Below, in pieces: positions 40,286-49,535 of a DNA stretch of 64,000 nt. The DNA is from Buttiauxella selenatireducens (GTDB lineage Bacteria; Pseudomonadota; Gammaproteobacteria; Enterobacterales; Enterobacteriaceae). The DNA lies in the NCBI RefSeq assembly GCF_031432975.1, contig NZ_CP133838.1, positions 2,728,001-2,792,000 of the forward strand, read 5' to 3'. Position numbers and translations under genes: made by a program. Under the pieces are notes generated by a model, which had not been told where the DNA came from, did not search any database, and saw only the letters and a program-made list of their open reading frames with translations. The stretch's first letter is position 1. Every line of letters starts with the position of its first letter.

Positions 40286-41230
40286 ATGAAGCTCAAGACC
40301 ACCCTTCTGGCGTCAGCACTGATTTCCCTTACTACGCTGTCCGCACAGGCAGCAACGGAATTGACACCGGACCAAGCTGCTGCTCTTAAACCTTTTGATC
40401 GCATTACCATCACTGGCCGTTTTAACTCGATTGGTGAAGCGGTGAATTCCGTTTCTAAACGTGCGGATAAAATGGGTGCGGCATCTTTCTACGTGTTGGA
40501 CACTAACGATACCGGCAGCAGCGGTAACTGGCGTGTGGTTGCAGACGTGTATCATACTGATGCCCCTAAAGCTGAGAAACAGAATTACCGCGTAATCAAT
40601 GGCGTGACCGAATTACCGAAAGACCAAGCATATGCTCTTGAGCCATTCGATACCGTGACAATCCAGGGTTTTTATCGCAGTCAGCCTGAAGTTAACGATG
40701 CCATTACGCGCGCCGCTAAACAAAAAGGTGCGGATTCGTACTTTATCGTGCGTCAAATCGACACCAACTCCGGTGGCAACCAGCGCATTACTGCGTTCAT
40801 CTATAAAAAAGATGCCAAGAAACGTGTGCTGCAAAGCGCTGATGCGATCCCTGCTAACTCCGAAGCGGGTAAAGCAGCATTGGCAGCGGGCGGCGCGGCC
40901 GCTGCAAACGTTGAGATCCCAGGTGTTGCAACAACCAGTACCCCTACTTCTGATGTCGGTCGTTTCTTCGAAACACAAACCACTAAAGGTGGTCGTTACA
41001 CCGTAACGCTGCCAGATGGCACAAAAATCGAAGAAGTGAATAAAGTGACTGCGGCGCAAATGGTTCCGTTTGATAGCGTGAAGTTCACGGGTCACTATAG
41101 CAGCAGCACAGAGGTGTCTTACCAGGTGGCTAAACGTGCCGCTAAGAAAGGCGCGAAGTACTACCACATCACCCGTCAATGGGAAGAACGTGGCGGTAAC
41201 CTGACGATTAGCGCTGATTTGTATAAGTAA
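40286..41230 (+). CDS. ydgH: YdgH, periplasmic protein with three YhcN/BhsA-type (DUF1471) domains
   Basis: A 314-residue exported protein with a 22-residue signal peptide ending AQA. Three DUF1471 domains follow: the first around ALKPFDRITITGRFNSIGEA, the second around ALEPFDTVTIQGFYRSQPEV and the third around MVPFDSVKFTGHYSSSTEV at the C-terminus; an Ala-rich linker separates the second and third. Small single-domain relatives take part in stress and biofilm responses; the role of YdgH itself is poorly known. ATG 40286 is chosen for the signal peptide and AAGGA upstream. Confidence 0.92.
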   Translation: MKLKTTLLASALISLTTLSAQAATELTPDQAAALKPFDRITITGRFNSIGEAVNSVSKRADKMGAASFYVLDTNDTGSSGNWRVVADVYHTDAPKAEKQNYRVINGVTELPKDQAYALEPFDTVTIQGFYRSQPEVNDAITRAAKQKGADSYFIVRQIDTNSGGNQRITAFIYKKDAKKRVLQSADAIPANSEAGKAALAAGGAAAANVEIPGVATTSTPTSDVGRFFETQTTKGGRYTVTLPDGTKIEEVNKVTAAQMVPFDSVKFTGHYSSSTEVSYQVAKRAAKKGAKYYHITRQWEERGGNLTISADLYK

Positions 41231-41253
41231 GTTTTCACCCCAGCAAAACTCCT

Positions 41254-41280
41254 AAAAAGGGCCAGTTGTGCCCTTTTTTT
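41254..41280 (+). terminator. Rho-independent terminator after ydgH
   Basis: AAAAAGGGC (41254-41262) pairs with GCCCTTTTT (41270-41278), followed by T residues. Confidence 0.85.
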
Positions 41281-41423
41281 ATTTCCCCGCGTATTTTGTG
41301 GTTCATGCCATTGCAAGCAGCGCTTACACTCCGTAAAATCCCGCGCCTTAGTGTTACCCACCATTTTTATGCACAAAAGCATAATAATTATTCTGGCTCT
41401 ATTTTGAATTTTACAGGACTGCA

Positions 41424-42806
41424 ATGGAAAAGAAGCTTGGCCTCGCTGCGTTAACTGCATTGGTTTTGAGTTCAATGCTCGGTGCTGGTGTATTTAGCCT
41501 ACCGCAAAACATGGCGAGCGTGGCGAGTCCGGCAGCGTTGCTGATCGGCTGGGCCATTACAGGTGCTGGGATTTTACTGCTGGCACTAGCCATGTTGGTG
41601 TTGACTCGTTTGCGTCCCGATCTCGATGGCGGGATTTTTACTTATGCGCGCGAGGGCTTTGGTGAGCTGATCGGTTTCTTTTCGGCCTGGGGCTACTGGC
41701 TTTGTGCGGTCATCGCCAACGTTTCATATTTGGTTATCGTTTTCTCGGCGCTGAGTTTCTTCACTGACACACCAGAATTGCGTCTGTTTGGCGATGGTAA
41801 TACCTGGCAGTCGATAGTCGGTGCCTCAGTATTGCTGTGGATGGTGCACTTCCTGGTAATGCGTGGCGTGCAAACCGCTGCCAGCATCAACCTGGTCGCG
41901 ACCCTTGCGAAACTTCTGCCGTTGGGCCTGTTTGTTGTACTGGCGGCGATGGCCTTTAAACTCTCGACCTTTAAGCTCGACTTCAGCGGGATTGCGCTGG
42001 GCGTTCCGGTTTGGGAACAGGTCAAAAACACCATGCTCATTACCCTGTGGGTCTTTATTGGTGTTGAAGGTGCCGTCGTGGTTTCTGCCCGCGCGCGCAA
42101 TAAAAATGATGTAGGTCGTGCCACATTGCTGGCGGTCATTGCCGCATTATGCGTTTATCTGCTGGTGACGTTGCTTTCACTGGGCGTCATTGCACGTCCA
42201 GAACTTGCCGGAATGCGTAATCCGTCAATGGCCGGTTTGATGGTTGAAATGATGGGGCCATGGGGTGAAATCATTATCGCCGCCGGGCTAATTGTTTCAG
42301 TGTGCGGAGCCTACTTAAGCTGGACGATTATGGCAGCCGAAGTGCCTTTCCTGGCCGCCACCCACAAAGCTTTCCCGAAAATGTTTGCCCGTCAGAACAA
42401 AAACAATGCGCCATCCGCGTCCCTGTGGCTCACTAATATCAGCGTACAAATTTGCCTGGTGTTGATTTGGCTGACCGGGTCGGATTACAACACCCTACTG
42501 ACCATTGCTTCAGAAATGATTCTGGTGCCCTACTTCCTTGTCGGTGCCTATTTGCTGAAAATCGCAACTCGTCCGCTGCATAAGGCGATTGGTCTTGGTG
42601 CATGTATTTATGGCTTATGGTTGCTTTATGCATCTGGCCCCATGCATTTACTGCTTTCAGTGGTACTGTATGCGCCTGGTTTATTAGTCTTTATGTACAC
42701 ACGCAGTACACATACGCATGATATTGGGCTGAATTTGAAAGAAAAATCAGTCATCGTCTTCATGCTGGTGGCAGCGTTTCCGGCGACGTGGATACTGGTG
42801 AAGTAA
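41424..42806 (+). CDS. ydgI: YdgI, basic amino acid antiporter of the ArcD/APA family
   Basis: A 460-residue protein with about 12 membrane helices. The first helix carries the APA-family LSSMLGAGVFSLPQNMA, and LWVFIGVEGAVVVSARARNK is a further family block. E. coli YdgI is a putative arginine/ornithine antiporter. No arginine deiminase genes are nearby, so the substrate is inferred from family only. folM follows 43 bp later. Confidence 0.9.
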   Translation: MEKKLGLAALTALVLSSMLGAGVFSLPQNMASVASPAALLIGWAITGAGILLLALAMLVLTRLRPDLDGGIFTYAREGFGELIGFFSAWGYWLCAVIANVSYLVIVFSALSFFTDTPELRLFGDGNTWQSIVGASVLLWMVHFLVMRGVQTAASINLVATLAKLLPLGLFVVLAAMAFKLSTFKLDFSGIALGVPVWEQVKNTMLITLWVFIGVEGAVVVSARARNKNDVGRATLLAVIAALCVYLLVTLLSLGVIARPELAGMRNPSMAGLMVEMMGPWGEIIIAAGLIVSVCGAYLSWTIMAAEVPFLAATHKAFPKMFARQNKNNAPSASLWLTNISVQICLVLIWLTGSDYNTLLTIASEMILVPYFLVGAYLLKIATRPLHKAIGLGACIYGLWLLYASGPMHLLLSVVLYAPGLLVFMYTRSTHTHDIGLNLKEKSVIVFMLVAAFPATWILVK

Positions 42807-42849
42807 CTCGATTCATCGCACAAAACAGGTCAGAAAACAGGAGCCGCCA

Positions 42850-43575
42850 ATGGGGATTGCATCATCCGCACGTCCAATTTTAATTACCGGAGCGGGTAAA
42901 CGAATTGGCCTGGCTTTAGCTCAGCACTTTCTGGCCCAACAGCAACCGGTGATTATCAGCTACCGCACGCGTTATGCGGCGGTAGATTCTCTTGAGCAAG
43001 CCGGTGCTGTGTGTTTGTACGGGGACTTCTCGAGTAATGACGGCATTGAGCAATTTGCTAATGCCGTGAAACAACATTGCAGTGGCCTGCGCGCAATTTT
43101 GCATAATGCCAGTGCCTGGCTTGCGGAATCACCGGATGTATCGCCCGCTGAGACTCTGGCAGCAATGCTACAAATTCATGTCCATGCCCCCTACCTGCTC
43201 AATCTTCACCTCGAATCTTTACTTCGCGGACAAGGCCATGCCAGTGCCGACATCATTCACTTCACCGATTATGTTGTTGAGCGCGGAAGCGACAAGCATA
43301 TTGCCTATGCCGCCAGTAAAGCCGCGCTGGATAATCTGACCCGTTCGTTTGCCCGTAAGCTGGCACCTGAAGTTAAAGTTAACGCGATTGCACCCGCGAT
43401 GATTATGTTCAACGAACATGACGATGCTCAATATCGTCAGAAAGCGCTCAACAAATCGTTGATGAAAATTGCCCCCGGTGAACAAGAAATTATTGCCCTG
43501 GTCGATTATCTACTCAGTAGCCAATACGTCACCGGACGAACACATGCAGTGGATGGTGGCCGCCCGCTTCGGTGA
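42850..43575 (+). CDS. folM: Dihydromonapterin reductase FolM
   Basis: A 241-residue short-chain dehydrogenase. The NADPH-binding motif is TGAGKRIG near the N-terminus and the catalytic Tyr-Lys pair is in AYAASKAALDNLTRSF. FolM reduces dihydromonapterin to tetrahydromonapterin and has weak dihydrofolate reductase activity. AGGAG lies 8 nt before the ATG. Neighbours ydgI and rstA are as in E. coli. Confidence 0.92.
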   Translation: MGIASSARPILITGAGKRIGLALAQHFLAQQQPVIISYRTRYAAVDSLEQAGAVCLYGDFSSNDGIEQFANAVKQHCSGLRAILHNASAWLAESPDVSPAETLAAMLQIHVHAPYLLNLHLESLLRGQGHASADIIHFTDYVVERGSDKHIAYAASKAALDNLTRSFARKLAPEVKVNAIAPAMIMFNEHDDAQYRQKALNKSLMKIAPGEQEIIALVDYLLSSQYVTGRTHAVDGGRPLR

Positions 43576-43649
43576 ATCTGTTTATCCACCATATATGGTG
43601 TTAACCGTGTAACCAGGGTATGTTTTCCTTTTGATTCGATGTGCTGGCC

Positions 43650-44378
43650 ATGAACAAAATCGTATACGTAGAAGACGATCCGGAAGTAGGAGCGTTGATT
43701 GCCGCTTACCTCGGCAAACATGACATCGACGTTATTGTCGAAAGCCGCGGTGATCGCGCCGAAGCGACTATTGCGCAACAGAATCCTGACCTCGTACTGC
43801 TGGATGTCATGTTGCCAGGTAAAGATGGCATGACGTTGTGCCGTGATTTGCGTCCGCAATGGGATGGCCCGATTGTCTTACTCACCTCTCTCGACAGCGA
43901 TATGAACCATATTTTGTCGCTTGAAATGGGGGCTAACGATTATATTCTTAAAACCACTCCGCCCGCCGTTCTGCTCGCTCGTTTACGTCTTCATCTGCGC
44001 CAGCGCGTCTCTGCACAACTTACTGTCGAAAGCAGCACCAATGCGCTTAAACCTCACAAAGCGATGCGCTTTGGCACGTTGTGTATCGACCCGGTAAACC
44101 GCCAGGTCACGTTGGGTAGTGAAACCATTACGCTCTCAACCGCGGATTTCGATTTGTTGTGGGAACTCGCTACCCATGCGGGACAAATCATGGACCGCGA
44201 TGCGTTGCTAAAAAACCTGCGCGGCGTGACCTATGACGGCTTAGATCGCAGCGTCGATGTCGCGATTTCCCGCTTGAGAAAAAAACTCTACGACAGCGCT
44301 ACTGAGCCATTCAGAATCAAAACCGTGCGTAATAAAGGCTACCTGTTTGCCCCACATGCCTGGGAGAGTGAAGCGTAA
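43650..44378 (+). CDS. rstA: Response regulator RstA
   Basis: A 242-residue OmpR-type regulator. The receiver domain starts MNKIVYVEDDPEVG, phospho-acceptor Asp52 is in LVLLDVMLPGKDG; the C-terminal winged helix has LSTADFDLLWELATHAGQIM and DRSVDVAISRLRKKL. ATG 43650 agrees with E. coli; a GTG nine bases upstream is possible. RstA works with RstB, downstream of PhoPQ, in acid and envelope responses. Here rstB does not follow directly: a 2.1-kb gene intervenes. Confidence 0.93.
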   Translation: MNKIVYVEDDPEVGALIAAYLGKHDIDVIVESRGDRAEATIAQQNPDLVLLDVMLPGKDGMTLCRDLRPQWDGPIVLLTSLDSDMNHILSLEMGANDYILKTTPPAVLLARLRLHLRQRVSAQLTVESSTNALKPHKAMRFGTLCIDPVNRQVTLGSETITLSTADFDLLWELATHAGQIMDRDALLKNLRGVTYDGLDRSVDVAISRLRKKLYDSATEPFRIKTVRNKGYLFAPHAWESEA

Positions 44379-44858
44379 ATTTCTCAATCGAGAAAATGCT
44401 TCAATTATGCAGCCGTCGCCCCTTCAGTAAATTACGCGTTTTCGGTGCCAGCCCATCGAATTCGCGCCCTGCCTTTTTTATTACCCTAAGTGAACGTTTA
44501 ATTAAGTCGTCTGCACTATAGAAACACTCACTCTCGATATGATAGATTCCACTACCGATATATTTATTCTCACATCGCTTATTTAATATTTCATAAGAAG
44601 ATCAACTTTATTATTTCGATGTATTTATTTTGTTATCAGTCTGTTTTATTTACAACTCCCCAGACGATTCCATTGTTTATACAACGCTATTATTTGTTGT
44701 AAGCATGTTGCCAATAACAATTAAACCTGAATTTTTTAATGCTTTATTATGGACATTATAAACTCAGCCAAATGTACAAGAAAAACAATTCGGCACCTCC
44801 GTGAATACTAAAATGACAGAGTTTTATAATTCAGTTATTTGCTTAAAAACAACCCTTA
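44379..44858. other. AT-rich gap between rstA and the EIIC-EAL gene
   Basis: About 480 bp with no credible gene. From about 44480 on it is strongly AT-rich, unlike the rstA side. It probably contains the left boundary of the inserted block and the promoter of the EIIC-EAL gene, but I see no clear -35/-10 pair, no repeat and no terminator after rstA. Confidence 0.5.
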
Positions 44859-46988
44859 ATGAGCTTAATTGCTTTAGGTAATTTCGTGATAAAAGAGTGG
44901 CTTTACAACAATCTGCTACGTCGTTTAAATAACAGTCAGATCAAGTTGTTAAACAATCGCTATGCTAATGCCATTATCGCCAGCACGATGGCTATCGTTC
45001 CTCTTTCGATTGTACGTGGGCTTGTGATTACCGCGTCGGTCATCTGTGACACGGCAGGATTCAACAGCGCCGCCGTTTGGTTCATGCAATTGCAGATCGG
45101 CTTCTTAGCCCTGGCACCGCTGGTGATGAATATCTATATCGCCGTACACTGGGCCGTGAGAAACCGTCTTTCCCAAATTTACTGTATTGCACTGAGCATC
45201 AGTACCTTGATGATTTTCCGTCGCATACTCGATAATAATGCGCAGTTTTTCCTCGATATTAGTATTCCTATGGCGTTAGCCTCAGGAATCATCGGCAATG
45301 TATTGCAGGAGATTGTCAGTAAAAAACTGCTCAAAATCCGTCAATGGAATGATAACACTAACATCACTATTGTCTCTTTTTTCATCACGCTGGGAATTAT
45401 CGCTCTGTTTAGCAGCGTAATAAAATTAGGGGCGGAAATTTACGTCACCAATGTGATGAGCTTCTTTAGCCGTATTTCGGTGTATTTTTATCCGACAGAT
45501 TTCTTACACGGTATTTCGTATGTGCTGTTACGCAGTGTGCCATGGTTCTTTGGTTTGCACGGTTATTATCTATTTATGGACATTGATGTCGCTTTTACTG
45601 CGGCTGCAAAAGTTAACATTAGCGAATGGCATGCAGGACACAGCGCGCTCAATATTCTCAGCCCGGTGTTTTATGATATGTGGTGTAATTCCGGAGGCAC
45701 CGGAAACACGCTAAGCCTGATCATCTGTATTTTAATGCAACCAAAGAGCCCGCACCGACGTTTGCTGAGTATTGCCGCCCCCATGGCGTTATTTAATATC
45801 AATGAGCCACTGATTTTTGGCTTCCCGATTGTACTCAATCCCGTGATGATTATTCCGTTTGTCCTGACACCGTTAACGGCCTATCTGGTGGCCTACGGCG
45901 CGACCTATATGGATCTCATTCCACGAATTTCAGAAATCGTCAGTTGGTCAACGCCTGGACCGCTTAAAGTGTGGTTAGCCAGCGGCCATTCAGTGAGTGC
46001 GCTAATAGTGTATCTATTGCTGCTCGTCCTTGGGGTCATCATTTATCACCCATTCGTCAAAAGCTCGTTAAAACAATCCGTCGCTGAAAACACCAATCTG
46101 GATTTACTGACCGGCGAGATGAAAGTCAATCAGCCGGCTGACTTTGAAATGGTGCCCAATTACAGCCATGTCGTGGAGCAAAACAACTATATCGAGGCGC
46201 AGCGGCAAATTGAGAAGCTGCAAAGAGACGGGCAGTTCATCCTCTATTTCCAGCCCCAGGTGCGTATTGCAGACAGTAAAATAGTCGCTCTTGAAGTATT
46301 GATACGCCACCAAAGCGACGCAGGAAAAATCACTCCACCGGTGTTCCTGAAATATTATGAGCAGACCGGCATGATGCCGGAGATTGATTTCTGGGTGATG
46401 GAACATGCTCTGGATTATGTCCGCGAGCATATGTCTGACTGCGAGAAGATGACGCTCTCGGTGAATATTTCACCTCAGACGCTGATTGACTACCGGCTTC
46501 CGAACCTGGTGCGCAAGGTGATGGCAACCCCTCTCCCGTCCGGGTGGAATCTGGAATTTGAAATAACCGAGTCACAAAAAGTGCAGGATCCGGTACGCGT
46601 CGCAGAAGTTTTGGAAAAACTGCGCGAACTAGGCATCAAGATTGCGCTGGATGACTTTGGTTCCGGATACTCAACGTTGCATTATCTGACACGCTACCCG
46701 CTGGATAAAATTAAGCTCGATCGCTCCATGGTTCTGGGTTTAGCCAAACCCGATGGATTTAACTTCCTGCAGCAGGTCGTGAAGCTATGCACGGTGATTC
46801 AGTGTGAAATTTTGATTGAGGGCGTCGAAACTCAGCAAGAATTAGAACTGGTGCAAAAAGCAGGAATTGAGCTGTGCCAGGGCTTTTTCTACTATCGGCC
46901 ATTACCGGGAGACGTGGTTTACCCACTCCTGAAGGAACAACGACAGCAAGCAAGCCTCGCCCATCAACAGGTTGCTGCAACGGTATAG
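44859..46988 (+). CDS. PTS EIIC (lactose/cellobiose-type) fused to an EAL c-di-GMP phosphodiesterase
   Basis: A 709-residue two-part protein. Residues ~1-410 form a membrane domain like EIIC of the lactose/cellobiose PTS, with the signature FNINEPLIFGFPIVLNP (Glu316) and GLHGYYLFMDIDVAFTAA. Residues ~450-690 are an EAL domain with the catalytic set: EVLIR (Glu479), SVNISPQTL, EFEITES, ALDDFGSGYSTL, IKLDRSM, LIEGVE and CQGFFYYRP. It should hydrolyse c-di-GMP, perhaps controlled by a sugar or by PTS state; that link is inference. There is no EIIB or EIIA nearby, so it is probably a sensor. It lies between rstA and rstB, where E. coli has nothing. Confidence 0.88.
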   Translation: MSLIALGNFVIKEWLYNNLLRRLNNSQIKLLNNRYANAIIASTMAIVPLSIVRGLVITASVICDTAGFNSAAVWFMQLQIGFLALAPLVMNIYIAVHWAVRNRLSQIYCIALSISTLMIFRRILDNNAQFFLDISIPMALASGIIGNVLQEIVSKKLLKIRQWNDNTNITIVSFFITLGIIALFSSVIKLGAEIYVTNVMSFFSRISVYFYPTDFLHGISYVLLRSVPWFFGLHGYYLFMDIDVAFTAAAKVNISEWHAGHSALNILSPVFYDMWCNSGGTGNTLSLIICILMQPKSPHRRLLSIAAPMALFNINEPLIFGFPIVLNPVMIIPFVLTPLTAYLVAYGATYMDLIPRISEIVSWSTPGPLKVWLASGHSVSALIVYLLLLVLGVIIYHPFVKSSLKQSVAENTNLDLLTGEMKVNQPADFEMVPNYSHVVEQNNYIEAQRQIEKLQRDGQFILYFQPQVRIADSKIVALEVLIRHQSDAGKITPPVFLKYYEQTGMMPEIDFWVMEHALDYVREHMSDCEKMTLSVNISPQTLIDYRLPNLVRKVMATPLPSGWNLEFEITESQKVQDPVRVAEVLEKLRELGIKIALDDFGSGYSTLHYLTRYPLDKIKLDRSMVLGLAKPDGFNFLQQVVKLCTVIQCEILIEGVETQQELELVQKAGIELCQGFFYYRPLPGDVVYPLLKEQRQQASLAHQQVAATV

Positions 46989-47172
46989 CGCCCTCCTTTC
47001 TGCACGGATACGCCAGAGTTCTGCACACCAGATATTGTATGCAGGGGCAAACCCTGCTTACATAGCCAGCCAGATGGGGCATGAAATTTCTAAAACGACG
47101 CCACTCCTGTCCCCATAGCGCGCCTGGACTCCAGGAGGCTGCCCCAACCAACTGATAAGCCGGTGATTTCCG

Positions 47173-48489
47173 TTGAAAAAGTTATTTATTCAGTTCTATC
47201 TTTTGCTGTTCGTCTGCTTTCTGGTGATGACCATGCTGGTTGGCCTGGTTTACAAATTCACCGCTGAGCGTGCTGGCCGCCAGTCGCTGGATGATTTGAT
47301 GAAGAGCTCGCTGTATTTGATGCGCAGCGAGTTGCGTGAAATCCCGCCTCGCGACTGGAACCGCACCATCAAAGATCTCGACCTTAACCTGTCCTTTAAA
47401 CTCCATATCGAGCCAATGGACAAGTTCAAACTTGATGAGATAACCATGCGTCATCTGCGTGAAGGCGAAATTGTCGCCCTCGACGACGAATACACGTTTA
47501 TTCAGCGTATCCCCCGCAGCCATTATGTTCTTGCCGTCGGCCCGATTCCCTATCTCTTTTTCTTGCATCAAATGCGCTTGCTGGATGTGGCATTGATGGC
47601 ATTTATTGCGATCTCGCTCGCCTTCCCGGTTTTTATTTGGATGCGACCCCATTGGCAAGACATGCTGAAACTGGAAACAGCGGCGCAAAGATTAGGTAAA
47701 GGGCATCTTGATGAGCGTATCCATTTCGACAGCGCTTCAAGTTTTGAGCGCTTAGGTGTCGCATTCAACCAGATGGCAGACAGCATCAACGCACAAATTG
47801 CCAGTAAGAAGATGCTGATTGACGGAATTGCGCATGAACTGCGAACACCACTGGTGCGCTTGCGTTATCGCCTTGAGATGAGCGACAACCTGACGGATGC
47901 GGAATCACTGGCGCTAAACCGTGATATTGGCCAACTGGAAGCCCTGATTGAAGAACTGCTGACTTACGCGCGCCTCGACCGCCCGCAAACGGAGTTGCAA
48001 CTGGCAAGTGTGGATGTTCCACGCTGGCTTGATGAGCACATTGCCGATGTCAGAATCATTCATCCTCAGCTCGATATTCAACTGGATACACCATTAGCAG
48101 GTAATTTTGGTTTAATCGACCTGCGCCTGATGGAGCGTGTCACCGATAATCTGGTCAATAACGCGCTGCGTTACAGTAATGAGAAATTGCGAATCAGTTT
48201 GTGGCTCGACAACAGAACCGCAATTTTACAAGTTGAGGACGATGGTCCGGGTATTCCAGCCGAAGAACGCGAACGGGTATTTGAACCGTTTGTTCGCCTT
48301 GACCCCAGCCGCGACCGCGCCACGGGCGGATGCGGGCTAGGACTTGCGATCGTTCATTCTGTCGCAACGGCGATGGAAGGTTCGGTGGGCGTAGACAGCG
48401 GTGCGCTGGGTGGCGCCCGCTTCCGCTTTAGCTGGCCAATCAAAACGGAATCCCCTTTAGCGTTAGCCTCCGTGACGCCGCGCCGCTAA
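47173..48489 (+). CDS. rstB: Sensor histidine kinase RstB
   Basis: A 438-residue kinase: N-terminal helix, periplasmic region, second helix (LMAFIAISLAFPVFIWM), HAMP, HisKA with His221 in DGIAHELRTPLVRLRYRLEM, and ATPase domain with DNLVNNALRY, DDGPGIP and GGCGLGLAIVHS. The reading frame starts with TTG at 47173, giving MKKLFIQFYLLLFVCF exactly as in E. coli, and no in-frame ATG or GTG fits better. It is 184 bp after the EIIC-EAL gene and separated from its partner rstA by 2.8 kb. Confidence 0.93.
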   Translation: MKKLFIQFYLLLFVCFLVMTMLVGLVYKFTAERAGRQSLDDLMKSSLYLMRSELREIPPRDWNRTIKDLDLNLSFKLHIEPMDKFKLDEITMRHLREGEIVALDDEYTFIQRIPRSHYVLAVGPIPYLFFLHQMRLLDVALMAFIAISLAFPVFIWMRPHWQDMLKLETAAQRLGKGHLDERIHFDSASSFERLGVAFNQMADSINAQIASKKMLIDGIAHELRTPLVRLRYRLEMSDNLTDAESLALNRDIGQLEALIEELLTYARLDRPQTELQLASVDVPRWLDEHIADVRIIHPQLDIQLDTPLAGNFGLIDLRLMERVTDNLVNNALRYSNEKLRISLWLDNRTAILQVEDDGPGIPAEERERVFEPFVRLDPSRDRATGGCGLGLAIVHSVATAMEGSVGVDSGALGGARFRFSWPIKTESPLALASVTPRR

Positions 48490-48556
48490 AAATCATGTTT
48501 CCCTGCCAGGCCATCGAAACGACGATGGTCAGGTTCATCTCCCTGTGTTATAAATT

Positions 48557-48579
48557 CATAAGTATGTTGTAACTAACGA
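48557..48579 (+). other. terB: Replication terminator site (TerB-like)
   Basis: ATAAGTATGTTGTAACTAA matches the core of E. coli TerB exactly as I recall it, lying directly before tus, as in E. coli. The Tus-bound site should stop forks arriving from the left (lower coordinates), and Tus binding here represses tus. Confidence 0.88.
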
Positions 48580-48587
48580 GTGGCAAA

Positions 48588-49517
48588 ATGGCAAAATATG
48601 ATTTGATTGAACGCCTGACCAGCACCTTCCGCGAGCTTGAGCGCGACTTACATCAACTTCGTGAGCAACTCGATAGTTACAGATTGTTGGTGGGACGTGT
48701 GTTCCCCTTACCTGGAGTGGATAAAGGGAAGGAACATGATGCCGTCACGAAAATAGAAGTGACCCAATTACTGGGGCACGTGGCACATCAGTCCACCCTT
48801 TCCCATTTTACGCGCTTGTTCATCCAGCAACAGTCGGAGAAAACCAGCAGCAAAGCCGCTGTACGCTTGCCTGGCGCCGTTTGTTATCAGGTCGATGAGA
48901 GAGAACGTGAACAAACGCTGGCACTGATTGAGCGAATCAATCAGCGAAAACAGGCGTTTGAAAATATTGTCAGTGTGGAATCCGGTTTACCCAGCGTGCA
49001 GCGTTTTGAATGGGTACACCGCCAACTTCCGGGGCTTATCACGCTTAACGCTTACCGGACTATCACGTCGCTTGATAACCCCAGCACGCTCAATTTTGGC
49101 TGGGCGAATAAGCAAATAATTAAGAACTATTCCAGACGCGACGTTATCGAGATACTTGAAAAAAGCCTTAACGCTAATCGCGCAGTGCCACCCTATACCC
49201 GTGAACAATGGGCTGAACAAATTACCCGAGAACTCAATGACATCAGTCGTTTGTCGGATAATACGCGCCTGAAAATCAAGCGCCCCGTCAAAGTGCAACC
49301 TGTGGCCCGAGCCTGGTATCAGGAACGCAAAAAACAGGTTCAGCATGCCTGCCCTTCACCGCTGGTCGTCCTGTGTAATCCTGACAACGGTGAAATGCCG
49401 CCGGATATTGGCGAGTTGCTCAATTATGATGCGGATAATATCCGCCATCGCTATAAACCAGATGCGCAACCGTTGCGGTTGGTGATCCCGCGCCTGCATC
49501 TTTACTGCGAAGAATAG
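48588..49517 (+). CDS. tus: Replication terminus-binding protein Tus
   Basis: A 309-residue protein, the same length as E. coli Tus. It starts [20 protein letters not shown] and has the DNA-contact region around [20 protein letters not shown]. Tus binds Ter sites as a monomer and blocks DnaB helicase from one side. The ATG is 8 bp beyond a TerB-like site, allowing self-repression. Confidence 0.94.
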   Translation: MAKYDLIERLTSTFRELERDLHQLREQLDSYRLLVGRVFPLPGVDKGKEHDAVTKIEVTQLLGHVAHQSTLSHFTRLFIQQQSEKTSSKAAVRLPGAVCYQVDEREREQTLALIERINQRKQAFENIVSVESGLPSVQRFEWVHRQLPGLITLNAYRTITSLDNPSTLNFGWANKQIIKNYSRRDVIEILEKSLNANRAVPPYTREQWAEQITRELNDISRLSDNTRLKIKRPVKVQPVARAWYQERKKQVQHACPSPLVVLCNPDNGEMPPDIGELLNYDADNIRHRYKPDAQPLRLVIPRLHLYCEE

Positions 49518-49535
49518 ATACAGGCGCGATGAAGC

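Noticed and set aside
43585-43640. Possible PhoP box upstream of rstA
   Set aside because: GGTTA-like words recur, but at 8-bp rather than the 11-bp spacing of a PhoP box; not a convincing match.
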